Positions 20,915 to 34,067 are shown, numbered from the stretch's first letter. The stretch is 64,000 nt of DNA from Furcasterigmium furcatum (GCA_001599815.1 BCIA01000007.1:1178001-1242000); one strand, 5' to 3'. Made by a program: numbers and translations. The notes: a model not told the origin generated them from the sequence alone.

Positions 20915-21971
20915 GCGGCCGGCATGGCGAGCAAGTCGGGTTTTCATTTCCAATGATGATATGTTTTTTTACGGCGCGGTGAATTCTTTGCATTCTGAGC
21001 CGGGGTGGCAATCGCCTGGAAAGGGGTGGGCTGTATGTTGCATCATTTTGGCATTTGTCCGTGAACCGCATTTATCCCGTTCTGAGCATGGCGTCTGGCA
21101 GTCAGCGAGGTGCAACAGTGGAACATGTTGGGAAGGGGCGGAATCATAGCCGACCGAACGAAGTCAAAGACCTGAACCGAACATCAACCATTTTCCTGGG
21201 ATGCCTTGTTTTGTGACAATCTGGATTCGATCCTCCCTTGCATTCGTCAGCATAAAGGACCCTGAGACGACTTGTCGACGGATCAGGAACCGGGGAGAGG
21301 GCGAACAAAGAAATGAGAAAACGTAGAATAAGCTCACCGAGTAGCTCAAGCGCCGGTGAGACGGGATTAGGAGAGAGCCATATGGCCAACGGCCGGGAAA
21401 CCCCTTTTGTGGGTCCCGATCGGCGTGTAGGGCTGTGCTCGTCGGATTCCCAAAACGGAAGATTCGTCATCGGCGTCGCCCGTCGGATTCGTCCTCAAAG
21501 CTGCTGCTTGGACGTCACCCGCTTGACCAGGGGTCGAAATGATTTGCCCAGGGCCCTGAATCCGACGGGGCAACGTGTGTCTCTCACGCGGCTCACCTAC
21601 AGAGACGCGATGAATACGATTTGAGTTAGGCCGCTTACCCTGTGACCGGCAGTCGGCAGAGGAGGCTCTTCGATTTACCCTGGCCACGCACTGCAGATGC
21701 CATGAGCTTGTTTGAGGCCCTACCAGGGACGTGGATCCTTGTCCTTGAATCCGAGCATATTGCGTTGATCTGGAAGGCTGAGCATGGGTGGCTTGAGACA
21801 GGGCTCTGGACGGAAGCATTTCGTGATGGGTGGTGGCAGATGACTTAAACTTGGATAGATATAAAACCAATCGTGGTAGACTCCCCAGAAGAGGAGAAAC
21901 AAGTCGCTCTATTCAAAGTCTTTTATCGTACAACAACAATTCCGTCTCTACCATATATCACACAACACGCC
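20915..21971. other. Intergenic, promoter of the RTA1-like gene
   Basis: 1057 bp, no gene seen. A TATA box lies at 21860-21866, about 106 nt before the next start codon. Confidence 0.5.
21860..21866 (+). promoter_or_regulatory. TATA box of the RTA1-like gene
   Basis: TATAAAA in the context GATAGATATAAAACC, upstream of the ATG at 21972. Confidence 0.5.
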
Positions 21972-22983
21972 ATGTCCGCCCCTGAGAGCATCTGGTCGTA
22001 TGAGCCGAACTACCCCCTGGCCATCACCAGCACGGTGCTCTATGGAATCCTCTTCGTCATCATCGGCTACCAGACCATCTTCCGATACCGCGCCTGGTTC
22101 TTCTTGCCCGTCGTCATCGGCGCCGCCGTCGAAGTCGTCGGCTATGCCATGCGAGCCTACTCCACGCAGAACCAGACCGAAATCGTACGTCCCTCTGCGC
22201 TCGCCGCGAGGCCTCTTACTGACTCTCACGCTCGAACAGGGCCCCTTCGTCGTAACCTTGACCCTCATCGTCCTGGCCCCCATCTTCGTCGCGGCAGGCA
22301 ACTTCATGCTCGTCGGCCGCCTCGTCCGCAGCGTCCTCCCCCCCGGCAGGCACACCATCTACGGCATCCCCGCGCGGTGGATCACCCGCATCTTCGTGAC
22401 GTGCGACATCTTCGGCTTTCTCATCCAAGGCAACGGCTCGGGCATCGCCTCCAGCAACAACTGGCAGGGCGAGACTAAGGAGATCGGCGAGAAGGTCCTC
22501 ATTGCCGGCCTGGCGTTCCAGTTCGTCGCCTTCTCCGTCTATCTCTGCCTGCTGGTCCGCTTTCACCTGACGGCGAAGAAGATCGCCGTCGATACGGCGC
22601 CTGTCGGGTGGATCAAAGTCGTGCGGGCGGTGTACATCTCGAGTTCCATGATCATGGTATGTTCCCCCGGTCCTGTCGGAATTATCAGGGGGTGACGGAA
22701 GCTGACTCGCGCCTAGGTCCGGTGCCTATTCCGCGTCGTGGAGTTCGCCGAGGGCACGGAGGGCTATGCCTTCAAGAACGAGTGGATGTTCTACGTCTTC
22801 GAGACGCTCCCCATGCTCATCGCCATCGCCGTCTTCTGCCTCTGGCACCCGAGCAGGTATCTTGGCCGGGACGGGGCGAAGGCCCTGATCGCCAACACGG
22901 GTAACGGGGACATGGAGGGCCATCTGATGGAGGACACTCGGGCGACTCGAGCTCGGAGGTTCGGACGCAAGCCCAAGGCTTGA
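21972..22983 (+). CDS. RTA1-like seven-transmembrane protein
   Basis: RTA1 family proteins are fungal seven-helix membrane proteins linked to lipid translocation and resistance to toxic lipids or sterol drugs. Exons 21972-22184, 22240-22656 and 22717-22983 join to 298 aa. About seven hydrophobic stretches are visible, starting with ITSTVLYGILFVIIGYQTIF and FFLPVVIGAAVEVVGYAM. The conserved central segment DIFGFLIQGNGSGIASS is present, as is the late VRCLFRVVEFAEG segment. The C-terminal tail after residue ~260 is polar and basic, as expected in the cytosol. It converges with a UPC2-like regulator only 171 bp away. The exact cargo cannot be told from the sequence. Confidence 0.93.
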
Positions 22984-23154
22984 GGCGCACTACGCGCAAT
23001 ACCTGCCACGGGGTAGTAACCGCAAGTGTTACGGAGAAGCCGGAGGTTGTAATAGAAGGGGGCGATCGATGGGTGAAATTGAAGAGGGGTGTTGTCGGTA
23101 CTTTTGCAGGATTTTGGTTTTCAGCTGTTTAACTTAGACCAGATGTTCGCTTTC

Positions 23155-24889
23155 CTATGTAAGAATTCCAGTTGCTTTCCAACGATCGACGATCTCTCGC
23201 CCCGTGGGCAAGAGGGTTGGGTCATCAACACCCCTATCCCTGAGCGCTTGAGCCAACCTCACGTCAAAATTGAAGGTCGGAATCACGTCGCCCTGATTCG
23301 AACTCTGGCTCGGCCCGCGAGACGAGCTCCTGGAAGACCCGGGCGCCGAATCAGCAGAAGAGCTGACCAGGGGGGCGGTGAAGACGCCCGAGCCGTTCTG
23401 GATGAGCGCCCTGGTGGTGGCCTCGAGCGGGTTCCGCGGCCAATGAGAGGGCAGTACGGGAGTTGAGTTGAAAATGATGAGCCTGGTGAACTGCAGCGTC
23501 CACTGAAGGTAGGGCATCCACTCAGGCGGCAGGGAGGCGGCCACCCTTTCGATCCAGATGAGGATGACGTGTTTCCGGAAGTTGATAACCTGCTCAGCCT
23601 CGGTGCAGAATGACTCGCCAATACAGTGATCGACCAGAAAGAACATGCAGAGAATGATCTGCGCGGTGTGATTCTGGGGGTCGCTGAACATGGCGTAGTC
23701 ATCGTCGCTCATCCGAGAAAGTAAACTGTAAAGGTCGGAGAAGACGGCGTAACCTGCCAGGGGTCAGTATGAGGGCTCAACACCGCGGATGGCTGTATTT
23801 CAAAGGATATCTCGGACATACCGGCGATGGAGTTCTCCGCACTCAACATGATGGCTTTCTGTATTTCCGCCACAAAGGTGAGTTCCACGACGCTCTTGCA
23901 AAGAGGGCCCAGTGCGCGGACGCTCTCGAGGAGGCTGGATGGCTCCATCGAGGGGGGTGCGGGATGTGAGCCGACCACGTTCTCAAGGAATGTTGCCATG
24001 TGCATCTCGCGCTTGAAGCTGCGGAAGTTTGACTCGTAGGGATCCATGACACCTTTGAAGAAAAGGAGGCCACATCCTCGGATCATGGAGAAGAAGTCCA
24101 TCATGCCCTCAGGCAGGATGGCGGATTGGAAGACGAGGGCCAGCAGGGCACCGAACACAGCGTCGCTCTCATGAGTAGTGAGATCGGGCTTGGACAACAT
24201 TCGGTTAATGCCGCCAATGGCACGAATGCGGTGCGAGAGGGCCCGCGCGGAGTAGTTGGAAGAAGTGCATAGAGTCAGATGAGATGCCCCAAGGGCCAGC
24301 ATGGAGTGCATAAGGCATTCGTACTGAAGTCGTGTCAGGAGGAGAGATAGGTAGGCCACACTGAGTGAGGGAGACTCGCCTCATGAGACATTTGAGTAAC
24401 ATCCATCCATATCTGGTCTCCGTTTAGGGGCAGAGACGGATATGCAGAGAGGATGAAATGAGAGAAGAACCGCATATCCTCCATGTTGAAGGCAGTCGGC
24501 AACGATCGTAGCGCGTTCCTGGGCGCCGGCACGATTTGGTCAGGTCTCGAGGTTCGGGCCGCGAGGGATGTCTCGTTTGCCATGTGATATCGCAGGGTAG
24601 GATACTCGCAGACGAGGCCGAGACGCTCGCAGTGTTGACATCGCGGCAGCTGCTCGGTGCACTTGACCTTTCTCTTCTTACAGCTGAAGCAGCCCTTTCG
24701 GGATTTGGTATGGCCTTTCCGGGGGATTGGTTTCCTTTTGACCCTGACAGGGAGAGGGAGAGACTCGGTGGCAGCGGATGCCTCTGTTGAGGCCGAATCA
24801 TTGCCCTGGCCCTCTGGGCTGTATCCGACGAAGGGATCCAGGGGGGCCAGGGCGAGTGGATGGCCAGAGAAGTCAAGTTGGCTTTCCAT
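23155..24889 (-). CDS. Zn2Cys6 transcription factor, UPC2-like
   Basis: Exons 24889-24380, 24323-23822 and 23753-23155 join to 536 aa. A disordered, proline-rich N-terminus is followed by a basic stretch and the zinc cluster GCFSCKKRKVKC ... CQHC ... C, with cysteines at 67, 70, 77, 84, 87 and 94. The rest matches the Upc2/fungal_trans_2 type: LMHSMLALGASHLTL, SDAVFGALLALVFQSAILPEG and MIRGCGLLF. Members of this group, such as yeast Upc2, control sterol uptake and synthesis, but many relatives have other targets. The first intron (24324-24379) is best modelled with a GC donor. Start chosen at MESQLDFSG; the frame is open further upstream, but that part lacks family features. Its neighbours are an RTA1-like protein and a long-chain acyl-CoA synthetase. 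Confidence 0.88.
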
Positions 24890-26157
24890 GCTACCTCCGA
24901 TGCACGGGATCAGAGGCTTGGCGCTCCAGGCCGTTCTGTGGACGTTGGGGACGAGCAGAGCTTGAGCGCATCGAGATACTCCGTTGGGAGGTGAGACGAG
25001 ATGGGCTATTACAAGGCACAATACGCGTAGTTCGGCAGGCATCAGCTAGCATCCAGTCGTTGACGTCCATGGATCGAGCTTGGCAGATCGGAAGAACTTA
25101 AGGCCGTATGATCTTCCTGGGCGCAGGTGCCAAGCTCCCAATCCTGGTTAGAACTGCCGCCTGGGAATTTGGAGACGGGGTATCAACCATTCTTGGGTCG
25201 TGGTAGCGACACAAGAGCAATTATGGATGTTATCCACGGGCTGGTGGTCAGCTTCGGGTAACAAAGGGGTCCCAGGACAACTTTGGAGTTACAGCCAAGA
25301 ATGTGGCTGATTGAGGACACTCAAGGGGAGATTGCGTGGAGCACTGACGAGGCGTCGTATCCTGCCTGGGAGGATTCAGTGCTGCAGAGACGGGAGGCCT
25401 GGGAACTAGAAGCTGTCTGGCCTTCATGCTTACATACATACCTTGAACACTACACGGGTCCGGGCCATAGGTACGAACATGGACTGGAACCTGTAAGTCT
25501 CCAGCTATTTCTCTGACGCCCTGACCTACCTTACCTCCCCCAGGTATTCTGTGTGATGGAAGGTAGGCCTCCTGGCTCCCTGAGCGGGACAGCCCTAATA
25601 GAGGGCTCTCCGGGGCCCATCGACCTGGAGCTACGGCCGAGGTAGCCTGTGATCCACCAAGCCGCCGGGTCGAAGCGGGCCCGGGCATGCTCCGCACCAG
25701 TCTGCAGTGGCCCAAGCTTGCTGCTTGCCAGCTCGGTTGGTAGGAGCTCTGACGCAATGCGCCGCACCTCACCCAAAGGAGCCACGCGTAGACCCAACCA
25801 CCTCCCGCCGTCCTCTCCCCAGACGGAGCTCACACCTAACAAGGCGCCTAATTTACAAATCCATCCTCCAGTTCCGCAACCTCCCCACGACCTGTCTGCT
25901 GACCACCTGTCAACCTCTTCCTACTCGTCAGCCCCTTCACTTGGCAGCTATTCTGTTGGGCCTCCCCACACCCGTGTCGTCCATCTACATCATCCCCTGC
26001 GATCCCCGGATCTGATCTCGAGCTATCGACTCTCCTCCGCACTCTCTCCTCCGCCATTCCCCTACCGGCAGGTCATCACGGGCGTCTATTCGCCGTCCTC
26101 ATATCCATCCTCACCCTCACTGTCAGCATCTTCCTCGCTTCTCGCGACTCCTTCACC
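24890..26157. promoter_or_regulatory. Divergent promoter, UPC2-like regulator and acyl-CoA synthetase
   Basis: 1268 bp with no supportable gene. The last ~350 bp before 26158 are pyrimidine-rich (CT and TCC runs), typical of a fungal transcription start and 5' leader. Confidence 0.5.
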
Positions 26158-28421
26158 ATGCCGACTTGGAAGACCGCCGTGCAGCCGCTGTACCAGGTGC
26201 ACAAGCCGCCCTTCACCATCGAAGCCCCCGGATACGAGAAGAAGGAGGGCGAGACTATTCCCCGCCGCCACCCTAAGGCCAAAGACGGCCTTCTCGAGTT
26301 TCCCGCCGACGACGTCCGCACCGTCTATGATGTCCTCAAGCGCAGTGCCCGCCTCTATCCCGACGAGCCCGCCGTCGGCTCCCGCAAGCTGATCGACCTG
26401 CACAAGGAGAAGACGAAGATCCAGAAGAATGTCGATGGCCAGGTCAAGGAAGTGGAGAAGGAGTGGCAGTTCTTTGAGCTCTCCCCCTACTCCTTCCTCA
26501 CCTATGCCGAAACACACAAATACGTCCTCCAGCTTGGTGCTGGTCTGCGCAAGCTCGGCCTCTCCAAGGGCAGCAGGCTGCACCTCTTCGCAACCACACA
26601 GTACGTCGCCGCCGCGGTGTCCCCCCCTCTCTCCGGACCTCAGAGCGCCCGCTAACTGACCCCTCCAGCATGAACTGGATCTCCCTCTCCCACGCCTGCG
26701 GCTCCCAGTCCATCTCCATTGTTACCGCTTACGACACCCTCGGCGAGTCTGGACTCGAGCACTCGCTCCTCCAGAGCGATGCTGAGGCCATGTACACCGA
26801 CCCTCAACTACTCAAGACCGCTTCCGGTCCCCTCAAGAAGTCCAAGAGCGTCAAATTCCTCATCTACAACGACTCATCCCATTTCTCCGACGGCACCGAG
26901 GTCGAGACCTTCAAGAAGTCCAACCCCGACGTCAAGGTCTACAGCGTCTCCGAGCTCCGCCAGCTGGGCGAGGACAACCCCGTCGACACCGTCGAGCCCT
27001 CTCCCGAGGACCTCTACTGCATCATGTACACGTCCGGCTCCACTGGTCTGCCCAAGGGTGTGCCCATGACCCACGGCAACATCGTCGCTGGCAGTGCGTA
27101 TCCTCTCCTGTGATTCGTGATTTATCCGAGGCCGTTGCTGACAGCAGTGAATAGTGACTGGTCTCCACGCTGTGATTGAGGACAGTGTCGGCCATCGTGA
27201 CTTCGTCCTGGCATACCTGCCCCTGGCTCACATCTTTGAACTCGTCGTCGAGAACCTCGTCATCTTGATCGGAGCTACTCTTGGCTACGGCAACCCAAGG
27301 ACCTTGTCCGACACCTCAATGAGGAACAGCGCGGGTGATATGCGCGAGTTCAGACCGACCATCATGGTCGGCGTCCCTCAGATCTGGGAGACGGTCAAGA
27401 AGGGTATCACCGCCAAGGTGAACAGTTCCGGCGCCATCACCAGGTCGCTCTTCTGGGGCGCCTTTAACTATAAGGACTTCATGACCAGGAACCACCTGCC
27501 TCTCGCCAACATCCTTGACGGCATTGTCTTTGGCAAGGTCCGCCAGTTGACGGGTGGCCGTCTGCGCTTCATCATGAACGGCGCCAGCGGCATCTCCGAC
27601 GGCACCAAGCACTTCATGTCCCTTACCCTGGCGCCCATGCTGACGGGATACGGCTTGACCGAGACCAGCGCGAACGGCGCCCTGGGAGACCCTCTTGCGT
27701 TTACTCCGGATGCCATCGGTACGGTGCCTGCCGGTGCCGACATGAAGCTCGTGTCCCTGCCCGAACTCGGGTACTCTGCGGATGCCAACCCGCCGCAGGG
27801 TGAGATTCTTCTCAAGGGCCCCGCCATCTTCCGAGAGTACTTCAACAACCCCGAGGAAACAGCAAAGGCCATCACTCCCGACGGCTGGTTCAAGACGGGT
27901 GACATTGGCGAGATCTGCACTGACGGATCCATCAAGGTCATCGACCGTGTCAAGAACCTCGTCAAGATGCAGGGCGGCGAGTACGTCGCGCTCGAGAAGC
28001 TCGAGACCATCTACCGGTCCAGCAGCTTCGTCCTAAACATCATGGTCGAAGCCAATTCCGAGTTCACCCGACCCATCGCCCTCCTCGCGCCCAACGAGAA
28101 GGTTCTTGCCGAGAAGGCGGAGGAGCTGGGCGTGCCCGAGTCGCACATGCACACCGATAAGAAGGTCAAGGATGCGGTGCTGAAGGATCTGCAGGCCGTC
28201 GGCAGGAAGGCCGGCCTGTCTGGCATCGAGATCGTGCACGGTGTCGTGCTGAGCGAGGATGAGTGGACACCGCCGAGTGTAAGCTTCCAGCGTCTTCCCA
28301 TCTCGACATGTTTTACTGACCGGCATCACAGGGCCTCGTCACCGCGACGCAGAAGGTCAACAGGAGGGCCATCCGCGACCACTTCAAGACCCAGATCGCC
28401 GAGGCATTCAAGAGCATATGA
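26158..28421 (+). CDS. FAA1: Long-chain acyl-CoA synthetase
   Basis: Activates long-chain fatty acids to acyl-CoA using ATP and CoA, for lipid synthesis, storage or beta-oxidation. Exons 26158-26600, 26669-27093, 27155-28278 and 28332-28421 join to 693 aa, close to yeast Faa1. AMP-binding signatures are present: the phosphate loop YTSGSTGLPKGVPMTH (~267-282), LAYLPLAHIFE, the adenine motif GYGLTETSANGA, GWFKTGDIGE, and the fatty-acyl signature DRVKNLVKMQGGEYVALEKLE. The end reads KVNRRAIRDHF, with a lysine in the usual catalytic C-terminal position. No peroxisomal SKL-type ending and no clear membrane helix is seen. All four exons join in frame with standard GT-AG introns of 68, 61 and 53 nt. 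Confidence 0.95.
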
Positions 28422-30091
28422 GCGAGGGGTTTGGGCGTGTTTGTGTGAGAAACGGCGGCTGGGAAGTTGCATGCCTGCTGGCCTTTTGCGCTCATTGTAC
28501 AGAGGATCGGTAGCAATCAATATTATTGGAATACATTGGCAGAGAGTTTGATGCTTCCTGGCACAATTTTCAGCATGTGATCTGCGTGTCTGTGAAATAT
28601 GCGACTCCCACCTTACTTCTGCCCAGTTTCCTCGTCCATCATCACCACACGGCTCAAGCCCACTTCAACGAGCACATAACTACGTCTTGACGCCACCATG
28701 CCCTCTATCCGAGCATGAACACCCCTCGTGCCAATATTTCCCACCTTCTTATTTGCGTTTCTGCACCTGTCCCCCAGCCCACAACTAAGCCGACCTGAAG
28801 TGGGTCGACTTGCGGTTCTCCCCGGGGATGGCCAGAACGATGGCCATAGCACCAGAACCATCCAGTCACCCTTCATCCTCCAACATGTCATGAATTTGTC
28901 GTAGCTTGGTACAATTTCCGGTATCTCGGGCCCTGTGTCTCCAAGCCCCAGCACCGCCATGGGCTTTCAAGATTCTCTTCCCTTCCCGAAAACAGCACGA
29001 GTTGTAATTCCAAACCATGATCACCCCTACGGCTACACACACGTACATTCCGACTAAAATAGAGGAAGTTTCTAGTCTCAGGCCTACACTGACGAACAAG
29101 AGACGACCTCCCCCGAGAAACCCTCGGGGACGAGGCTCCAGTCATCTTACACGCTACTCTTTTGTTATCATCGGCTGAGATCTGGTCGACCTCTGTAACA
29201 CCGTCTCACCCCGGCAGTTAAACGTTCACAAGTCCATACGTGTAGCAGAGTCCAGACAGATCTTTTACGTACTCTTCTGCCATGCTCTGCCGTGACAGCG
29301 TTGCTCCTCATTCTTTCCAACGAGGTCTCCCCTCCGGGCCCTCGCATCCGAGGAGGAATGGCGATGAGCTTTCGAACACCTCCACCAGTCCATACCCTAG
29401 ATCGGCAACGGACAGAGGATTGCAAGGTTCGAGCTTTGGACTTGCCTCTTTACCTCTGGTGACGGTCGATCCGCGGACTGCCCTGGCGGGCGATTTGGCA
29501 AGCTTCCCAACTGGACACAGAACAAAACAAAGGCTGAGGCTCCGGTACGGAATACTAAAGGCCTGGGGACCTTGGGTGAAAAGGCGGTGGTCGGATGCCC
29601 GCTCTGATCTCCACGGATGCCCATTGGTCTTTCTGGACCGGCAGTTCTGGGTTTCTACATGCTCCCTAAGTCTCTGGTTACTTAGCATGGAGAGTTCATG
29701 TGTCCTCCGAGTGGGCATGTTGTTCTGGGTTCGAACCGATCCAAGCAACAGTGGGAGGAACCATGTGATAGAATAGTCCAGGAGGCACCGTGGAAGCACC
29801 GAGACCTTCACCTATCTTGAGCCATCGTGTCGGCAACGCAACACCATTGGCTTACGCCATCTCAAAAGAGTCACATTTGCCTCGTCTCTGGATCAATCTT
29901 CTGTTATCTTCCATTGGCACACAGCCCCTTCATCTCTGCGATGATCTGGGCCCTTCCAGCCTATGCTACATGCGTCGCTTTTGTGGAAATGATTGCGCCT
30001 GAAAACCTTATACCTCACAAGGGGACCCGAAGAACCTGCTTTTCATTCCCTCGTCAGCTCCCTCTGAACATACAACGCCCGCCCTGGACGT
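28422..30091. other. Convergent intergenic region
   Basis: 1670 bp between the 3' ends of the acyl-CoA synthetase and SCP160. Open frames are present on both strands, but none has family features or a consistent codon pattern. Confidence 0.5.
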
Positions 30092-33000
30092 CTAGTCCCT
30101 CTGGTTGCGCGAGGCGATACCCTCACGCACGGCCTCCAGGATCAGGTCCTTGGCCCTCTCGACACCCTCCTCCGTGCCGGTGACCTCGATGGCATCCTCG
30201 TTCGAGTCGCTGCGGGGCACCTGGATGCGGCATCCGCTCTGCTTGCGGATCGCGTTGACCTTGGCACCGCCCTGGCCGATGACGAAGCGGTAGGTCTTGG
30301 GGTCGGGGAGCACAAGGTAGCCAACCGTGGTGTTCTTGCGAGCCTGCTCGATGGCGTTGTTGATGGCGGCCTTGGCCTTCTCAACGCCCTCAGGCGATCC
30401 GCGGAGAACCCAAGGAATGTCACCCTCCTCAGTCGAGCCGAGGCCCTCCACCTTCCAGGAGTGAGCATCGGCCGTGGAGTCCTCGTCGTCGGTGATCAGC
30501 GGCAGAGAGCCGCCGTTGGCACGGGTGGCGCCCGAAGGCTTGGAGGGCACCTTGTGGCCATCGTGGCTGACGGTGACCTGGTGGTTGTTGCGAAGCGTGC
30601 GGAAGATCTGTCCGTTGTTGGAGATGGCGTGATGCAGGCTGCGCGGCACTTGCAGAGCCTCGCCCTCCTGCTCCTTGACCAGGCCAGCAATGTGCTCCTT
30701 GGCCTTGTTGACGTTCTCGGGGGTGCCAGAAATCTTGACGCCCGTCTTGCCATCACCTTGGCGGGGAATGTCAATGCTGACCGAGAGCTTGGACTCGAGC
30801 TGCTTCTTGGTCTCGCCACCCCTGCCGATGAGGGTGCGGTGCTTCTCAATGGGCACCTCGATGACCTCGGTGACCTGGTTCTCACGCTCCGAGACGATCT
30901 CTTGAATGCGAGCGACGATCTTGTCGACGACGGTCGTTCGGCCCTCGACCTTGATGGTGTTTCCATCAGCATCGGCCTTGGGGAACTGAATGGTGCGGGC
31001 AAGCTCTCGTCGGTCATCCGAGCCGCCAGCGCCGACAACAATCTCGCGCAGGTTGGCACCTTCAGAAGTTGTTAGCAAATGCCGACGGAGTATAAAAAGG
31101 TCATCCAAAGGAGTGCTTACCTCCCGAGCCAATAAGGGCACGGTGGTGCTTCTTGTCGACCTCGATGACCTTGACGACAGTATCGTCGAAGACATCTCGC
31201 TTCTCCTCGAGCGCCTTCTTGGCGGCAGCCACCTGCGCCTTGGTGCCCTTGATCTGGATCTCAACGGTATCGTTGCTTCTCTCGCCAGGAACATCGATCT
31301 TAGCTCCGGTCGCTTGTCGGAGGTCGTCCAGGGCGGCTCCTCCTTGGCCGATGATCGAGGGCACCTGCTTCTGCTGGACGGTGACGGTATCAGTGAAGGC
31401 GTTGTCCTTGAGGTACAGGAGCAGGGAAAGGATCTCCTCCCGAGCCTCATCAGCTCCCTTCTTGCCACCACGGATGATGACTTCGTCGGCAGCTTGCTGA
31501 CGCTTGGGCTTGCCGGCGTCGCTTGCAGCATCAGCATCAGGGGCATCCTCCTTAGATGCCTTCGCAGCCTTGGGGAAGAAGATGAGGACCTTGTACTTGG
31601 TCTGCAGGCGGTTGATGACACTGCCACCGGCCCCAATCAACTCTCTATGGAACTTGGGGTCCACCTTGATGATGTGGGTAGTCTCATCTGCCCAGCCCTT
31701 GGCGAGGGAGAGAATGTGAGATTTGGCGTTCTCACACTTGGCCTTGGGGCCGGTGAGGTCGACCTTGTTCTCTCCGACCTGGATCTCAACGTCGAAACGC
31801 TCGCGGAGCTCGTTGATGTTACTGCCGCCCTTGCCGATGAGGTGGTTCGCAAACTTCTGGGGGAATTCAAAGGACAGCACGAACCCGCGCTCCTTCTCAT
31901 CAATCTTCTCCTGCTCGACGAAAGCCTTGATCTTCTGCTCGAAAGAAGCGACTGCTGAGGCAGGGCCACGAACAGTCACAACAGTCCCGGCAGAGGAGAC
32001 GCGGACGGGGATCTGGTCAGCAGCACGCTGGGCCTGCTCCTTCTTGATGAATCGACGAAGACGCTCATGGAACCTGGCGGCTTTAGTTAGTGGGGGGACC
32101 CCTGGAGCACACGAGAGGAAGACTCACTTGAAAGGAACGTCCACAGAGGCGGAAGCAATCTGCTCCTGCTTGTTGATGATCTCCAGGATGTGGTTGCGGG
32201 CCTCCTCAAGACCGCGCTGGAACTGCTTCAGCTCATCATCCGAAGGGGCACCGGACTTGATCTCAGGCTTAGCCTGGGTCGCGGAGGGGCCCTCAAAGAC
32301 AAGAAGAACTGGCGCATTGCCCTCTTCAGCAGTAGGCAGGACAACGTGAACTCCGTGCTCCTTGCACATGCGGGGGTTGACGTCCTTGCGGAGATAGGCA
32401 TGGAAGAAAGGATCAACGGGCACGACACTGATCCTGGCAGGAGGAAGGGCGTGAATGACACCAGTAATGGCAGACTGCGCCTTGATGGCGTTCTTGCCGT
32501 CCCTTGCGTACAGCTCCCAGGGCAGAGCATTGCCCTCAGCGCTAGCAGGAGTGTTGATGTGAGTGTTGTGAGCCTGCTCAAGCTCGGCGATGACGTTCCT
32601 CTGGCGGAGGAACCTGGTGACATTCCTGGCGTGCAGAGCCGAGCCTCCAGGGGCGTTCCTGTGGAAGCGAGAGATGTCAATGTTGGAGCTCTGCATGTTC
32701 ATGGCAAGGTCCATGGCATGCTCGACACCCTCGTTGATGCTCTCCTTGGGGCCGATCACAGTGATGGTGTCGTTATCGTCATCAGTAGGCAGGAAGATAG
32801 CGCAGCCAGTCTTGGCGAGGAACTCATCAGGGGTGACACCACGGGGGCCAACAATGAACTGGTGACGGCCCTGCTGAATCACGAATTGCTCGATCAGGAG
32901 CTGTTCGCGAAGCTCAGCAACCTGGCGGTCAATCTCAGCACGAGCAGCCTGAACAGCAACGCGATCACCAGCAAGCTGGATGTTGCAGTCCGGCTTCGCG

Positions 33001-34067
33001 GGAACGAAGCTGGGGCGCTGTCCGGGGGCAGGGATGGCAGGAAGAGGCTCCGAGGCCCAGGTCTGATAGCCAGGAACACGGATGTTGACACCGCTGCTCT
33101 CCAGCGCACTCAGGCGGCTGTTGTCGGGACCCGCAAGGAAGGGGTAGAACTGAGCAGGAATGTCGCGGAGCTTGGTGTTCACGCTGGCAGTCCTCTCACC
33201 GGCAATCTTGAGAATCTCATTCCTAGCGGCGGCGGCGGAGACGGCATTGCCCTCAACTGCGATATCAATGGTGGCGTCGTCATCCTCATCATCGTTTTGA
33301 GGGGCAGAGTTCTCGACCTTGGGCAGCTGAATGCGGGCGCCAGTCTTCTCCTGAAGAGCCTTGATGGTGGCACCCTGGCGGCCGATGATGTGGGCACGGG
33401 CAGAACGGGGGATCGTGACGTTGATGGTGGTCTGTGAAGGAATGTGTCAGCGCCAAAAAGATGATTCACGAGTCTTTGCCTGAAACCTTACCCTGAGACC
33501 AATCTGGTTCACAAGCTCACGGAGAGCCTGCTGGGCCACATCCTGGGGACCAACGGCATCGAACTTGAGGTTGCCGTTGCTCGAGTTGGACATGTTGATG
33601 TTCGCACGAGACTTGCGGTTGATGTCCTTGATGATGTCGGGAAGGGGGCGACGGAGCTGGTTGCGGGGCAGGATGAACTGAGGCTCGAGGATGATTGTTT
33701 CGATGTTGCGGCCAGGGATGTTCATCAGAGGAGCGGCGGTCTTGGGAGTGCCGGCGCCAGAACCAGGAGTAGAGGAGCGGGAGATGCCATCGGCAGGGCT
33801 GGCAACATTGGCCTTGCCGTTGGTCTTGGCACCCCAGATAGGGGCAACGTTGGCCTTGTTCTTTCCACCGCCGAGCTCGGGGAAGAGCTCGTGGGACTGG
33901 GTGTCGAGCTTGGCAGAGGCGGTCGGCTTCGACAGCTTGACGGGGAGGTCTTCGTCGGGAACGTCCTCAACACTCACGTGGTGAGGAGCTTCGGCGGCAT
34001 GCTGCTGCATGAGTCTCTGGGCGGCGGAGCCCTCGCCAGAGGGGACATCGGCAGAAGAAGAGGCCAT
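30092..34067 (-). CDS. SCP160: Multi-KH RNA-binding protein (Scp160/vigilin)
   Basis: Vigilin-type protein that binds mRNA on polysomes and the ER surface. Exons 34067-33492, 33431-32128, 32073-31121 and 31059-30092 join to 1266 aa, usual for the family. A disordered N-terminus (~1-150) precedes a chain of KH domains. Intact or near-intact GxxG loops are visible in order: IIGRQGATI, VGPRGVTPD, LIGKGGSNI, LIGAGGSVI, IIGQGGAAL, LIGSGGANL, LIGRGGETK and VIGQGGAKV. Other KH copies are degenerate and lack the loop, for example the ISNNGQIFRTL copy. The third intron falls within a GSGG loop and splicing restores it. The start MASSSADVPSGEG is the first ATG in frame. The promoter lies in a 3.5 kb gap shared with STE20. 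Confidence 0.96.

Noticed and set aside
21972..28421. Secondary-metabolite gene cluster
   Set aside because: A regulator, a transporter-like protein and an acyl-CoA synthetase are present, but no polyketide, peptide or terpene synthase and no tailoring enzymes; all three are ordinary lipid families.
29725..29755. GGGTTCGAACC string suggesting a tRNA
   Set aside because: The flanking stem bases do not pair on either strand and there is no A box at the right spacing.
32190..33437. 415-codon frame antisense to SCP160
   Set aside because: Mirror of the KH-domain coding exon; composition follows from the sense strand codon bias.
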